From the NCBI GenBank assembly GCA_030067835.1, contig CP092441.1, positions 1,240,001 through 1,304,000 on the forward strand: a stretch of 64,000 bases of DNA, given 5' to 3'. Positions 55,025 to 63,396 of this stretch are shown piece by piece. The notes beneath the pieces are model-generated. The model was not told the origin of the DNA, did no database searches, and saw nothing but the letters and a program-made list of their open reading frames with translations. Source of the stretch: Chakrabartyella piscis. GTDB taxonomy: Bacteria; Bacillota; Clostridia; Lachnospirales; Anaerotignaceae. How positions within the stretch are numbered: position 1 is the stretch's first letter; each line of letters opens with the position of its first letter. Made by a program: the position numbers and the translations under genes.

Positions 55025-55444
55025 ATGGACGAAAATAAAAGAAGAATGGCAGTGTGGATGAGTCCTAAAACATTTGAGGCAATCGACAAGGTGTATGAAT
55101 CCGATAACTGCAAAAGTCGCAGTGAATTTATAGAAAAGGCTGTGAAATTTTATCATGGATATTTAACAAGCACTGAATCTGCGGAATACCTATCAAAAAT
55201 TTTAGTATCTTCAATGCAAGCCGCAATTAAAGAATCAGAAAACAAACACTCGGGAAATTTATTTCGCTTAGCAGTGGAAATGAATATTATGATGAATCTA
55301 TTGGCTGCAAGTATCAATGTGGATGAATCTGACATCAAAAAAATACGAGAACGATGTATGCAAGAGGTGAAAAAGACATATGGAAAAATCAAATTTGAAG
55401 ATGCAATTGCTTATCAGAGAGGTGATGATGGATGGCAAAGCTGA
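55025..55444 (+). CDS. mobC: MobC-like relaxosome accessory protein
   Basis: This 139-residue protein has a ribbon-helix-helix N-terminus (RRMAVWMSPKTFEAIDKVY) with the CKSRSEFIEKAV helix, followed by a helical C-terminus. ATG 55025 follows TGGAGG, and the longer frame upstream is oriT DNA. It overlaps the relaxase start by 13 bases. It is predicted to bind the repeats upstream and help the relaxase nick. Confidence 0.82.
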   Translation: MDENKRRMAVWMSPKTFEAIDKVYESDNCKSRSEFIEKAVKFYHGYLTSTESAEYLSKILVSSMQAAIKESENKHSGNLFRLAVEMNIMMNLLAASINVDESDIKKIRERCMQEVKKTYGKIKFEDAIAYQRGDDGWQS

Positions 55445-56547
55445 TTTTGAAATTTCCATATCTCAAAGGTGGTGTAACCCATAAGAAAAATACTGTGAAG
55501 TATATGGCAACGAGAGATGGTGTTGTAAAAAATCTAGTTGCCGATACATTTTTACATGACAAGAAAGAAAACTATGTTGGCTATATTTCTAAGCGAAAAG
55601 GTGTTGAAAAGGTTGCGGAGCATGGTTTGTTTACTTCAGGAAATGCAGAAATTTCTTTGCGAAAAGTTGCAGAAGAAGTTGCAAATCACGAGGGGAATGT
55701 CTGGACACCAATCATTTCCCTAAAACGTGAAGATGCTGAACAAACCGGATTCAATCATTTGGAAAAATGGAAAAACACCTTGGAACAATATGCACCCAAG
55801 CTTGCGGGAAATATGAAAATCCCTATTGAAGATTTTTGTTGGTATGCAGCCTACCACGATCACGAACAACATCCTCATGTGCATTTGATTTGCTATTCCA
55901 AAAATCCAAAGAAAGGGTACGTCACCAAACAAGGTATTGCAAACTGCAAATCAGATTTATCGAAATTGATATTTAAGGACCACTTGCAAGATGTGTATTT
56001 TGCAAAGACGGAACGAAGAAAAGAGCTGAAAGAAGAATGCAAAAAAGCCTTTGCTGAAATGGGAAAACATCCGATACAAAATGAAGAAATACAAAAATTG
56101 GTTTTGGAATTGCGAGGACAACTCAATCAAACAAAGGGTAAAAAAGTATATGGCTATCTTCCAAAAGATACAAAAAAATTGGTAGATGCAATCGTGGATG
56201 AGTTGGAGAAAGAACCATCGGTGCAAGAGGCATATTTGTTATGGCAAGAGATGCAAAATCAAGTGTATGAATTGTATTCGGACAAGGAATATATCTATCC
56301 CAAATTATCGGAACAAAAAGAATTTCAATCCATCAAAAACAACATCATACAACAAGTTTTATCCTTGAATCATATAGAAATCCAAAAGCAACAAATGGAA
56401 AATATTTCTGTAAACCTTGTGAAGCATCTTTCCAAAATATTCAGGAAATCCGTTGCCAACGAACAAGAAACAGACAAGCTGAAAGTGGAAAGTAAGTTGT
56501 TCCAAAAAATGATTGAGAAAAAACGAGATCAAGGGTTGAAATTGTGA
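55432..56547 (+). CDS. MobP3-family relaxase
   Basis: This 371-residue relaxase has the N-terminal MAKLILKFPYLKGG and a metal-binding motif HDHEQHPHVHLI (from ~143), with the likely catalytic Tyr in TVKYMATRDGV. It belongs to the MobP3 group of Tn1549-like ICEs. It starts at ATG 55432 inside the mobC end, so the two are coupled. It nicks oriT and pilots the strand to the VirD4-like protein at 59560. Confidence 0.88.
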   Translation: MAKLILKFPYLKGGVTHKKNTVKYMATRDGVVKNLVADTFLHDKKENYVGYISKRKGVEKVAEHGLFTSGNAEISLRKVAEEVANHEGNVWTPIISLKREDAEQTGFNHLEKWKNTLEQYAPKLAGNMKIPIEDFCWYAAYHDHEQHPHVHLICYSKNPKKGYVTKQGIANCKSDLSKLIFKDHLQDVYFAKTERRKELKEECKKAFAEMGKHPIQNEEIQKLVLELRGQLNQTKGKKVYGYLPKDTKKLVDAIVDELEKEPSVQEAYLLWQEMQNQVYELYSDKEYIYPKLSEQKEFQSIKNNIIQQVLSLNHIEIQKQQMENISVNLVKHLSKIFRKSVANEQETDKLKVESKLFQKMIEKKRDQGLKL

Positions 56548-56557
56548 AAGGAGTTCT

Positions 56558-57979
56558 ATGGCAAAATTTACGAAGGAGCAAATTGAAAAAGCAAACAGCG
56601 TTTCCCTAGAAGAATATCTTATGTGTCATGGCGAAGAGTTGAAACAATCTGGAAATGAGTTCCGTTGGATTTATCGTGACTCACAAGGAGAACACGATAG
56701 CGTGTGCATCAAAAATAATCGTTGGTATGATCACAAAAATCAAAAGGGTGGCTATACCATTTCATTCTTGGAAGAATTTTATGGTTTGGATTTCAAAGGG
56801 GCAATGGCAGAGTTGTTGGACAATACCACTTTGCAAATGGAAGTGCCATACCATGCAAAATCCAAGCCAGCATTTATCCTTCCAGAAAAATCAAAATACA
56901 ATTATAAAGTCTATGAATACTTGGTGGGCAAACGATATATTCGCCAAGAATTCGTGGACTTTTTTGTTTCCAAAGGAAAGATTTATCAAGGCTTTCAATT
57001 CAACAACATTGTTTTTGTTGGCACGAATCCAAATGGAATACCCAAGTCGGCAAGTATGAAAAGTCCATACAATTCCTTTCGTTCAACTGTAAAAGGTTCT
57101 GATATGAATTATGGATTTTGCCATCGTGGAAACAATGAACAGCTGTATGTGTTTGAAAGTGGGGTGGATATGCTGTCCTTTATGACACTGAAAGAAGATT
57201 TAGAAAAAGGCAATAGCTACTTGTCACTGGATGGCTTATCTCAAAAGGCAATGCTTAGATTTTTGAAAGAACAGAAAAACATCAAGCACATTCATATTTG
57301 TATTGACCATGATGTGGCTGGTATCGAAACCTATGATAAATTTTATGATATGCTGTCTGAAAAAGGGTATGTGGTTAATCGGCTGTTGTCCAAAAATAAA
57401 GATTGGAATGAGGATTTAAAGGAACTACATGGGGAAATACCCAAATTAGCGGTTCCACATCCAAAGATAGAACAGTACAAAAAAGTTGCTGAAAAAATGA
57501 TAGCCATGCGTCATCGTCCATCGGAATACAATACCTTTCGAGATGAGTATGTCGAGAAACACGGATTGCGGTTTTTGGTTCGAGGTGTATGCAGTGAAGT
57601 GAAAAAGCTTGAGGAAAATGTGGATGATGATAAAAAAAGAAATCAATCCATTGTGTGGTTGATTGATTTGAGTATCACTGCCATTTGTTTATGCGATGCA
57701 GAAAAAACATACGAAATGGTATTGCAAGAATTGATAGCAAAATATAAACCTTATACGGATAAAAACAAACTTCGAAAAAGATTGGTGGCAATTAGTGCTT
57801 TGGGAGAAGAATTGTGGCAAGAGTTTCAAACAATGGGTATGTGCAATGTGGAGAAATGGTTGGCGATGGTGGATTTGGAAATTCGGTTGAAGATTTATTT
57901 TGATTTGGAATATCCAAAAGAGATGGAACGATTGGAAAAGCTGAAAAGAATGAAAAGTGGGGATTGTAATTTGAGTTGA
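56558..57979 (+). CDS. DUF3991/TOPRIM primase-like protein
   Basis: This protein is 473 residues long. Its N-terminal part (~1-90) resembles DUF3991/CHC2-like domains. A TOPRIM domain follows (VFESGVDMLSF; HICIDHDVAGIETYDKF carries the D-x-D). The C-terminal ~180 residues form a helical region specific to ICEs. It is probably needed for second-strand synthesis after transfer. It lies 10 bases after the relaxase. Confidence 0.82.
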   Translation: MAKFTKEQIEKANSVSLEEYLMCHGEELKQSGNEFRWIYRDSQGEHDSVCIKNNRWYDHKNQKGGYTISFLEEFYGLDFKGAMAELLDNTTLQMEVPYHAKSKPAFILPEKSKYNYKVYEYLVGKRYIRQEFVDFFVSKGKIYQGFQFNNIVFVGTNPNGIPKSASMKSPYNSFRSTVKGSDMNYGFCHRGNNEQLYVFESGVDMLSFMTLKEDLEKGNSYLSLDGLSQKAMLRFLKEQKNIKHIHICIDHDVAGIETYDKFYDMLSEKGYVVNRLLSKNKDWNEDLKELHGEIPKLAVPHPKIEQYKKVAEKMIAMRHRPSEYNTFRDEYVEKHGLRFLVRGVCSEVKKLEENVDDDKKRNQSIVWLIDLSITAICLCDAEKTYEMVLQELIAKYKPYTDKNKLRKRLVAISALGEELWQEFQTMGMCNVEKWLAMVDLEIRLKIYFDLEYPKEMERLEKLKRMKSGDCNLS

Positions 57980-58163
57980 AAATAAGTTTTTAAGATGGTA
58001 AGATTGTAGTAGAAATAAAAAGCGGAATCACGAAATAAGTGTTTTGAATTCAGGTGTTGTATCTTAATAAGGGAAATTTTTTATATTAAACACTTGATTA
58101 CAATTCAAACATAAAATCTAGCTAGGTTGTAAAATTATCATTTGACAGAAAGTAGGTGTAGGA

Positions 58164-59285
58164 ATGAGCTTAATACTTTGTCCCGAATGTGGAAGTAAAA
58201 TTTCAGATAAAGCGAAAACTTGCCCGCATTGTGGATACACAAGTGCTGATTGCAATTTGCCTATTAGTACGCAAGACAGATACGAATATATACCAAGTTT
58301 TCAATATGATATTGTTGAATGGAAGCCGAATAAAAATAATTTATCTATTATATCTAATGAAGATAATAAAAAATTGATTGGTTACTTTGGGGATTTCAAT
58401 ATTATACAGAAGTCTTTCCCATCATTAGCAAATACAATTCAATCTATGGCGGATAAAGAAACAATATTAGTAGCTAATATGGATAGCTATATAAAAGAAA
58501 TGATTGAAAAAGGAATATATCGTTTATCAGTTGACAAAAATGGTGAGATATTGCCAACTATTAGAGATGCAACAGGGATTGTTAAGCAAGTTCGTTTAGA
58601 GGAAATTGAAATAACTCCAGAGCTTGCTACATCACTAAATCATCTAAATACTCATGCAACAATGGCTCAGATATTAGATGAAATAGAATATGTAGGTGAT
58701 GCAATTCGAGAAATTCATGTCGAACTGCAAAACGATAGAATTGCAATGGCAGAAAGTGCAAGAGATAAATTATTGCAAGCTAGGAGAATAAAAAATTCTA
58801 AATTAAGAGAAATTGCTTTACTAAATGTAATTAGTTCGGCAACAGACGCAAAGCGAATATTGATGAAGAATTTTACACAAAATATTCAGTATATTGAAGA
58901 ACATTCTCAAAAATCCTTTGGGAAATTGATTATTGATTTTAAAGGGCAGAGGGATATTGATGTAAAGGCGGTTGATAGTTTTCAAGCTCTTATTTCTATT
59001 ACCAATGCAGTACAGAATGAGTGTGAAGGATATGCTATGCTTGATGAATATGAAGCTGCAAAAGAATGTCTTATTCAATTTAGAGATTTTATTATATTCA
59101 ATAAAATTGACAATAGAGATATATTGTTAATGCTAAATGGCAATTTAGTTACTAAGCAAATAAAAGTAGTTGATGAGTTTTCTCATATAGCAAGAAGGAT
59201 CACAGAATTTGATTCAACAAAACAAATAGGTGTAGGAATTCAAAACTTTTTAATAGGTGGGACAGATGAAGAAGAAAAAAATTAA
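58164..59285 (+). CDS. Zinc-ribbon protein of unknown function
   Basis: This protein is 373 residues long. The N-terminal zinc ribbon has CPECG (Cys 6, 9) and CPHCG (Cys 20, 23). The rest (mixed alpha/beta to ~170, then long helices) matches nothing I recognise. No transmembrane segment is visible. It starts ATG 58164 after a weak AGTAGGTG site and overlaps the following small zinc-ribbon gene by 20 bases. Base composition is more AT-rich than the transfer genes around it, suggesting separate acquisition. Confidence 0.65.
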   Translation: MSLILCPECGSKISDKAKTCPHCGYTSADCNLPISTQDRYEYIPSFQYDIVEWKPNKNNLSIISNEDNKKLIGYFGDFNIIQKSFPSLANTIQSMADKETILVANMDSYIKEMIEKGIYRLSVDKNGEILPTIRDATGIVKQVRLEEIEITPELATSLNHLNTHATMAQILDEIEYVGDAIREIHVELQNDRIAMAESARDKLLQARRIKNSKLREIALLNVISSATDAKRILMKNFTQNIQYIEEHSQKSFGKLIIDFKGQRDIDVKAVDSFQALISITNAVQNECEGYAMLDEYEAAKECLIQFRDFIIFNKIDNRDILLMLNGNLVTKQIKVVDEFSHIARRITEFDSTKQIGVGIQNFLIGGTDEEEKN

Positions 59286-59487
59286 AAATAAAAATAGTGA
59301 AGTGAAATATTGCAAAAAATGTGGTTGTGAATTACCTAGTAATAGTAAAATTAATTCTTGCGATCAATGCCGTAGAGAAAGCGCAAAAAAATTTAGAGAG
59401 GGTGCGGCCACTGTTGGAACATTAGCCCTAGCGGTTGTAGCGGTTGTTCCAGGAGCAAAACATATTACTAAATTTATAAAGAAGTAA
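59266..59487 (+). CDS. Small zinc-ribbon membrane protein
   Basis: This protein has ~73 residues. Its zinc ribbon has CKKCG (Cys 16, 19) and CDQC (Cys 32, 35), followed by a single hydrophobic helix (~48-66, AATVGTLALAVVAVVPG) and a basic tail. ATG 59266 follows AGGTGGG. The overlap with the 373-residue gene implies co-translation. A soluble and a membrane partner sharing zinc ribbons is an unusual pairing. Confidence 0.6.
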   Translation: MKKKKIKNKNSEVKYCKKCGCELPSNSKINSCDQCRRESAKKFREGAATVGTLALAVVAVVPGAKHITKFIKK

Positions 59488-59535
59488 AATTGAAGAGAGA
59501 GTTTCTACCAAAAAACAGAATAGTATCAATCACTG

Positions 59536-59558
59536 CCTCCCTTTTTGGGAGGTTTTTT
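59536..59558 (+). terminator. Terminator hairpin whose arm doubles as the virD4 ribosome binding site
   Basis: CCTCCC (59536-59541), TTTTT, GGGAGG (59547-59552) and TTTTTT (59553-59558), then ATG at 59560. The stem and T-run form an intrinsic terminator, and GGGAGG is also the Shine-Dalgarno sequence for the coupling protein. Confidence 0.75.
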
Positions 59559-59559
59559 A

Positions 59560-61347
59560 ATGGAGGTGAGCCAAATCAAAACATCAAATCTTTTACCACT
59601 TATCATTCTAGGAGTTGTCTTTATCCTATTTATGATAGTGGTTTTTTTATTGGAACAGAAAAATTCATTGAATATCAAAAGCAAAACAGTTGGGGATGGT
59701 CAGTATGGCACTGCTCGTTTTGCAACGGAAAAAGAAATGCAAAAACAGTTTCAGTATGTGGACTTCACACCTGAAAAATGGAGAAAGCATCCACCAAAAG
59801 ATTTACCACAAGGCTTGATTATCGGCTGCAAGAAGTCAAAACACAAGATGACAGCCATTGTAGACGATGGAGATGTTCATGCGTTGATGATTGGTGCTGC
59901 AGGTGTTGGGAAAACAGCAAAGTTCCTCTATCCTAATTTGGAATATTGTTGTGCAGCAGGAATGAGCTTCCTTGTGACAGATACAAAGGGGGACGTGCTT
60001 CGTTCTTATGGTCCGATTGCAAAATCGTATGGCTATGACATTTCGGTATTGGATTTGCGTAATCCAACACAATCAGATGGCTTCAATATGCTCAATCTAG
60101 TCAATGAATATATGGACAACTTCTTACAGACAGGCTCGCTAGTGGCAAAGGCGAAAGCAGAAAAGTATGCAAAGATTATTGCAAAAACCATTGTGCAAAA
60201 TGGATTGGAAGGTGGAGCAGGGCAAAACGCGTATTTCTATGATTCTGCAGAGGGACTTGTAACAGCTGTGATTTTGGTGATAGCAGAATTTTGCTCGCCA
60301 ATGAAATTCGAAATTGAGGGGGAACAAAGGCATATTGTTTCTGTGTTTAAAATGATTCAAGATTTGCTTGCAGTTGAAAAAAACGAACAATCGAAATTCA
60401 AAACATTGATGGATAAATTACCAGATGACCATAAAGCAAGATGGCTGAGTGGTGCAGCGCTGAATACGTCGGATCAAGGGATGGCAGCGGTTATGTCTAC
60501 AGCCTTGTCAAAGCTGAATGCTTTCTTAGATTCGGAAGTGGAACAGTTGCTTTGTTTTGAGTCAAAAGTAGATACAGAAAAATTTGTAAAAGAAAAATCT
60601 GCATTGTTTTTGATACTTCCCGAGGAAGATAATACGAAGTTTTTCCTCGTTTCTTTGATTGTGCAACAGCTCTATCGTGAGATGCTGACCATAGCCGACG
60701 AGATGGGTGGCAAGCTACCCAATCGAACCATTTTCTTTTTAGACGAATTCGGCACTTTACCAAAAATTGAATCTGCGGAAATGATGTTTTCGGCTTCTAG
60801 ATCAAGACGAATTTCCTTTGTTCCAATCATCCAATCCCTTGCACAGCTGACGAAAAATTATGGCAAAGAGGGTGGCGAAATCATTATGGATAACTGTCAA
60901 ATTGGTTTATATGGTGGGTTTGCTCCCAATTCCGAAACAGCAAATGTGTTGTCTAAAAATCTGGGTGAACGAACTGTTTTATCAGGAAGTGCTTCAAAGG
61001 GGAAAGAACATTCGAAATCCTATCAGATGGTTGGGCGACCACTTATGTCACCTGATGAAATCAAAGCCATGCCAAAGGACACGTTTATCGTAACACGCAC
61101 AGGAATCAATCCCATGAAATTGACATTGAAACTATTTTTTGAATGGGGAATTACGTTGAATCAAGTTTATACACCACCAGAACCTGTGGTGCGAAAGGTT
61201 GTGTATGCCAATGAAAAAGAGATTCGTCAACGAATTATATTTGGTGGAATTGCAGAAATGTGTAAAGGGCATGGTGTTATGAAAACCGAAAACCCTAAGG
61301 TGGATGGCGAGAGTACAATGGATAAATCTGTGAAAGTTAGGAGGTGA
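59560..61347 (+). CDS. virD4: VirD4-like coupling protein (CD1115 family)
   Basis: This ~595-residue type IV coupling protein links the relaxosome to the pore. One N-terminal membrane helix (LLPLIILGVVFILFMIVVFL) is followed by Walker A GAAGVGKTAK (~112-121), SFLVTDTKGD, and Walker B IFFLDEFGTL. Its size is that of the CD1115 group in Tn1549-type ICEs. ATG 59560 is chosen over TTG 59545, which lies inside the hairpin. Confidence 0.9.
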   Translation: MEVSQIKTSNLLPLIILGVVFILFMIVVFLLEQKNSLNIKSKTVGDGQYGTARFATEKEMQKQFQYVDFTPEKWRKHPPKDLPQGLIIGCKKSKHKMTAIVDDGDVHALMIGAAGVGKTAKFLYPNLEYCCAAGMSFLVTDTKGDVLRSYGPIAKSYGYDISVLDLRNPTQSDGFNMLNLVNEYMDNFLQTGSLVAKAKAEKYAKIIAKTIVQNGLEGGAGQNAYFYDSAEGLVTAVILVIAEFCSPMKFEIEGEQRHIVSVFKMIQDLLAVEKNEQSKFKTLMDKLPDDHKARWLSGAALNTSDQGMAAVMSTALSKLNAFLDSEVEQLLCFESKVDTEKFVKEKSALFLILPEEDNTKFFLVSLIVQQLYREMLTIADEMGGKLPNRTIFFLDEFGTLPKIESAEMMFSASRSRRISFVPIIQSLAQLTKNYGKEGGEIIMDNCQIGLYGGFAPNSETANVLSKNLGERTVLSGSASKGKEHSKSYQMVGRPLMSPDEIKAMPKDTFIVTRTGINPMKLTLKLFFEWGITLNQVYTPPEPVVRKVVYANEKEIRQRIIFGGIAEMCKGHGVMKTENPKVDGESTMDKSVKVRR

Positions 61348-61351
61348 TGCA

Positions 61352-61612
61352 TTGAGAAATGATAGAAAAATTTATGAGGAAGTGGAGTTGAGCAATCGAG
61401 CCAAGCAAGTATATTTATATCTGTGTGACCGAGCTGATGCAGAAGGGCATAGCTTTCCATCACAAAAACGAATTGCAAAGGATTTGAGCATTTCCGTTAG
61501 AACCGTGCAACGAGCCATCAAGGATTTGGAGAAGTCCGGACATCTCCAAAAAGAGGATAGGTTTCGTGAGAATGGTGGAAGAAGTAGTTGCTTGTATTGG
61601 ATTGTGAAGTGA
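61352..61612 (+). CDS. HTH domain protein of Tn1549-like ICEs
   Basis: This 86-residue winged helix-turn-helix protein contains LSNRAKQVYLYLCDRA, FPSQKRIAKDLSISVRTVQ and AIKDLEKSGHL, typical of replication-initiator-type or ICE HTH regulators. TTG 61352 follows TTAGGAGGTGATG. It is the last recognisable ICE gene on this side. Confidence 0.8.
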   Translation: MRNDRKIYEEVELSNRAKQVYLYLCDRADAEGHSFPSQKRIAKDLSISVRTVQRAIKDLEKSGHLQKEDRFRENGGRSSCLYWIVK

Positions 61613-61743
61613 AAAATGATGAGGGGTAAAATGGGGGTAGTCTACTCATTTGGTGGCATATGGGTGGTGTCATCAAGTCGCACCAAGAAGTTATCACTGT
61701 AATTTTTGTTACAGAAAAAGGGAATGTATAATAGCAAAACATA

Positions 61744-61952
61744 CAATACTATATCTTCTAAAATTTTTATATGAAAATTCAGATGAGAAGCATCCTATTT
61801 CTACAAAACAAATCAAGGTGTATTTGGCAACAGAAGGTTTTACAGCACATAGGATAATGAATCAATTCAGAGATCACTATTATTATTGAAAGCGGAATTG
61901 ATGTGATCATTGTGCGTTCTTCACCAAACAAATATTTTATTGCATCAAGAAC
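61744..61952 (+). pseudogene. WYL-domain transcriptional regulator, remnant with frameshift
   Basis: One frame reads ILYLLKFLYENSDEKHPIST then KQIKVYLATEGFTAHR. After a shift near 61860-61882 the next reads IIIESGIDVIIVRSSPNKYFIASRTL. These are consecutive N-terminal pieces of WYL-type regulators. The WYL domain itself is absent; the frame runs on into a ZIP transporter tail. This is a degraded gene at the ICE/host junction. Confidence 0.6.
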
Positions 61953-62082
61953 CTTAGGAATGATGGAATGCTTGGATGAACTGCTTCTAGCGGCAAAGGA
62001 ATATGGCGAACATCACGTTGCCATGTGGGGATTGATTTCTGGTATGGGAATAATGGCGGTGAGTCTGTTGTTGTTTATGTAA
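61953..62082 (+). pseudogene. C-terminal remnant of a ZIP-family metal transporter
   Basis: The frame continues GMMECLDELLLAAKEYGEHH, then VAMWGLISGMGIMAVSLLLFM and stop. This fits the last two helices of ZIP zinc permeases (DELLPxAxEYG, GMxxMAxSLxL). Most of the gene is missing, so the junction at ~61952 records a deletion or insertion into a host zip gene. Confidence 0.6.
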
Positions 62083-62108
62083 AAGATAGAGTGGTTTCTT
62101 GTTTCAAT

Positions 62109-62149
62109 ACCAAAAAGGCATTTTGTTTCTGACGGAATGTCTTTTTGGT
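62109..62149 (+). terminator. Rho-independent terminator
   Basis: ACCAAAAAGgCATT and AATGtCTTTTTGGT form a long stem followed by TTT. It closes the zip remnant transcription unit. Confidence 0.75.
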
Positions 62150-62212
62150 TTCCAGATAAGAAATGTATATTTTTTGTATCAAGGGTTTGGGTTGAAATTC
62201 TGTGGAAAGCTA

Positions 62213-62265
62213 TTGACAACAAGTGGATATTGGAATAAAATAACAGTGTTATATAATGCTGTTAT
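62213..62265 (+). promoter_or_regulatory. Promoter with TetR-type operator
   Basis: TTGACA (62213-62218), 17 bases and TAAAAT (62236-62241) form a promoter. The inverted repeat ATAACAG-N12-CTGTTAT (62240-62265), with an inner TTATATAA, overlaps the -10 and start region. It is the expected binding site of the TetR protein encoded downstream. Confidence 0.8.
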
Positions 62266-62312
62266 AAGGGGGGATTGCAATCAAGAATGGTAATGAAGTA
62301 ACAAAAGATATT

Positions 62313-62894
62313 TTGCTCAGTGCAACGAAAGAATTTTCTGAAAAAGGCTTTGAAAAGGCAAGTATGCGAATCATTGCGAAAAATGCAAATGTGACCACAG
62401 GCTCCCTTTATGCTAGGTATCCCAATAAAAACGCACTTTTTGGTGCTTTGGTGGAACCTGTTATTACAAGTTTTATGGAAGCCAATGAGGAAGGAAATAA
62501 AAAAGGGATTTCTCATATACATTCGGATGGTGCATGGGAAATGTGGTCTAGTACAGAGAGTTCCACCACAAAAATTGTCGATTTGATTTATGCAAACAAA
62601 GAGAGTTTTGCATTGCTCATCAATTGCTCCAATGGAAGTAGTTATGAAAATTTCATTGACCAAGTGGTTGCGGTGGAAGAAAAGGAAACTCTAGAGGTTT
62701 TGGAAATGCTCAGGAAAAAAGGCTATCCTTGTGCAGATGTGTCGCCACAAATTGTACATATGCTCATCAGCGCTCATTGCTATGCGCTTTTTGAAATTGT
62801 AAGACATGATTTGGAAAAGGAAGATGCACTGAAACAGGTGAATCAAATCTATGAATTTTTCATTTGTGGTTGGAATAAAATATTTGGCTTATAA
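62313..62894 (+). CDS. TetR/AcrR-family regulator
   Basis: This protein has an N-terminal HTH (FSEKGFEKASMRIIAKNANV.. TTGSLYARYPNK) and an all-helical ligand domain to residue ~193. The obvious TTG 62313 lacks a ribosome binding site and would trim helix 1. The frame is open upstream (IKNGNEVTKDI) to ~62274 next to AAGGGGGG, so a non-ATG start near 62274-62280 is possible. It probably represses its own transcript and the metal genes behind it. Confidence 0.82.
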   Translation: MLSATKEFSEKGFEKASMRIIAKNANVTTGSLYARYPNKNALFGALVEPVITSFMEANEEGNKKGISHIHSDGAWEMWSSTESSTTKIVDLIYANKESFALLINCSNGSSYENFIDQVVAVEEKETLEVLEMLRKKGYPCADVSPQIVHMLISAHCYALFEIVRHDLEKEDALKQVNQIYEFFICGWNKIFGL

Positions 62895-62948
62895 GCCTTT
62901 TATTTTATCGGTGGAGTTAGTGAATACTAATTGAAATGGAGGGGTTTT

Positions 62949-63311
62949 ATGAATCCAACAGATATGATGATTATGGTTATTGTTGTAATTGCAGTTGCTT
63001 TTGGTGGGTATAGATTGTGGTTGCAAATGAGTGGTAGAAAAACTTGTTGTGGTTGCACAAAGGAGAAAATCAAAAGCAAAAAATTGAAACATAGCATTGG
63101 TACCAAAACAGTATATATAGAAGGAATGCACTGCGATAACTGCAAAAATTCTGTCACCAAAGCACTCAATGGATTGGAAGGTGTGTCTGGTAAGGTGGAT
63201 TTGGGCAAGAAAATAGCCATTGTTTCTTTTGAACGTGAAGTGGCAGATGGAGAAATTACAGAAGCCATTGAAAGTAAAGGTTTTGCGGTGAGTAAGATAG
63301 AAAGCAACTGA
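62949..63311 (+). CDS. Membrane-anchored heavy-metal-associated (HMA) domain protein
   Basis: This ~120-residue protein has an N-terminal membrane helix (MMIMVIVVIAVAFGGYRLWL), a CCGC motif and a C-terminal HMA domain with GMHCDNC (Cys ~62 and 65). ATG 62949 follows GGAGGGG. It likely binds copper or another soft metal. Position after a TetR gene and before an arsenite-type permease suggests a metal-stress cluster. Confidence 0.85.
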   Translation: MNPTDMMIMVIVVIAVAFGGYRLWLQMSGRKTCCGCTKEKIKSKKLKHSIGTKTVYIEGMHCDNCKNSVTKALNGLEGVSGKVDLGKKIAIVSFEREVADGEITEAIESKGFAVSKIESN

Positions 63312-63396
63312 TTTATTTAGTTGAATGTTGGAGAACAAGCATCAATGGTTGTAGTGCATATTTCCGTTGGAATAAAGAAGAAATAGGAGAAGAAAC

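Noticed and set aside
62889..63338. 149- and 126-residue minus-strand frames opposite the HMA gene
   Set aside because: The plus strand has a good ribosome binding site and a complete HMA motif; the minus frames look like translated antisense.
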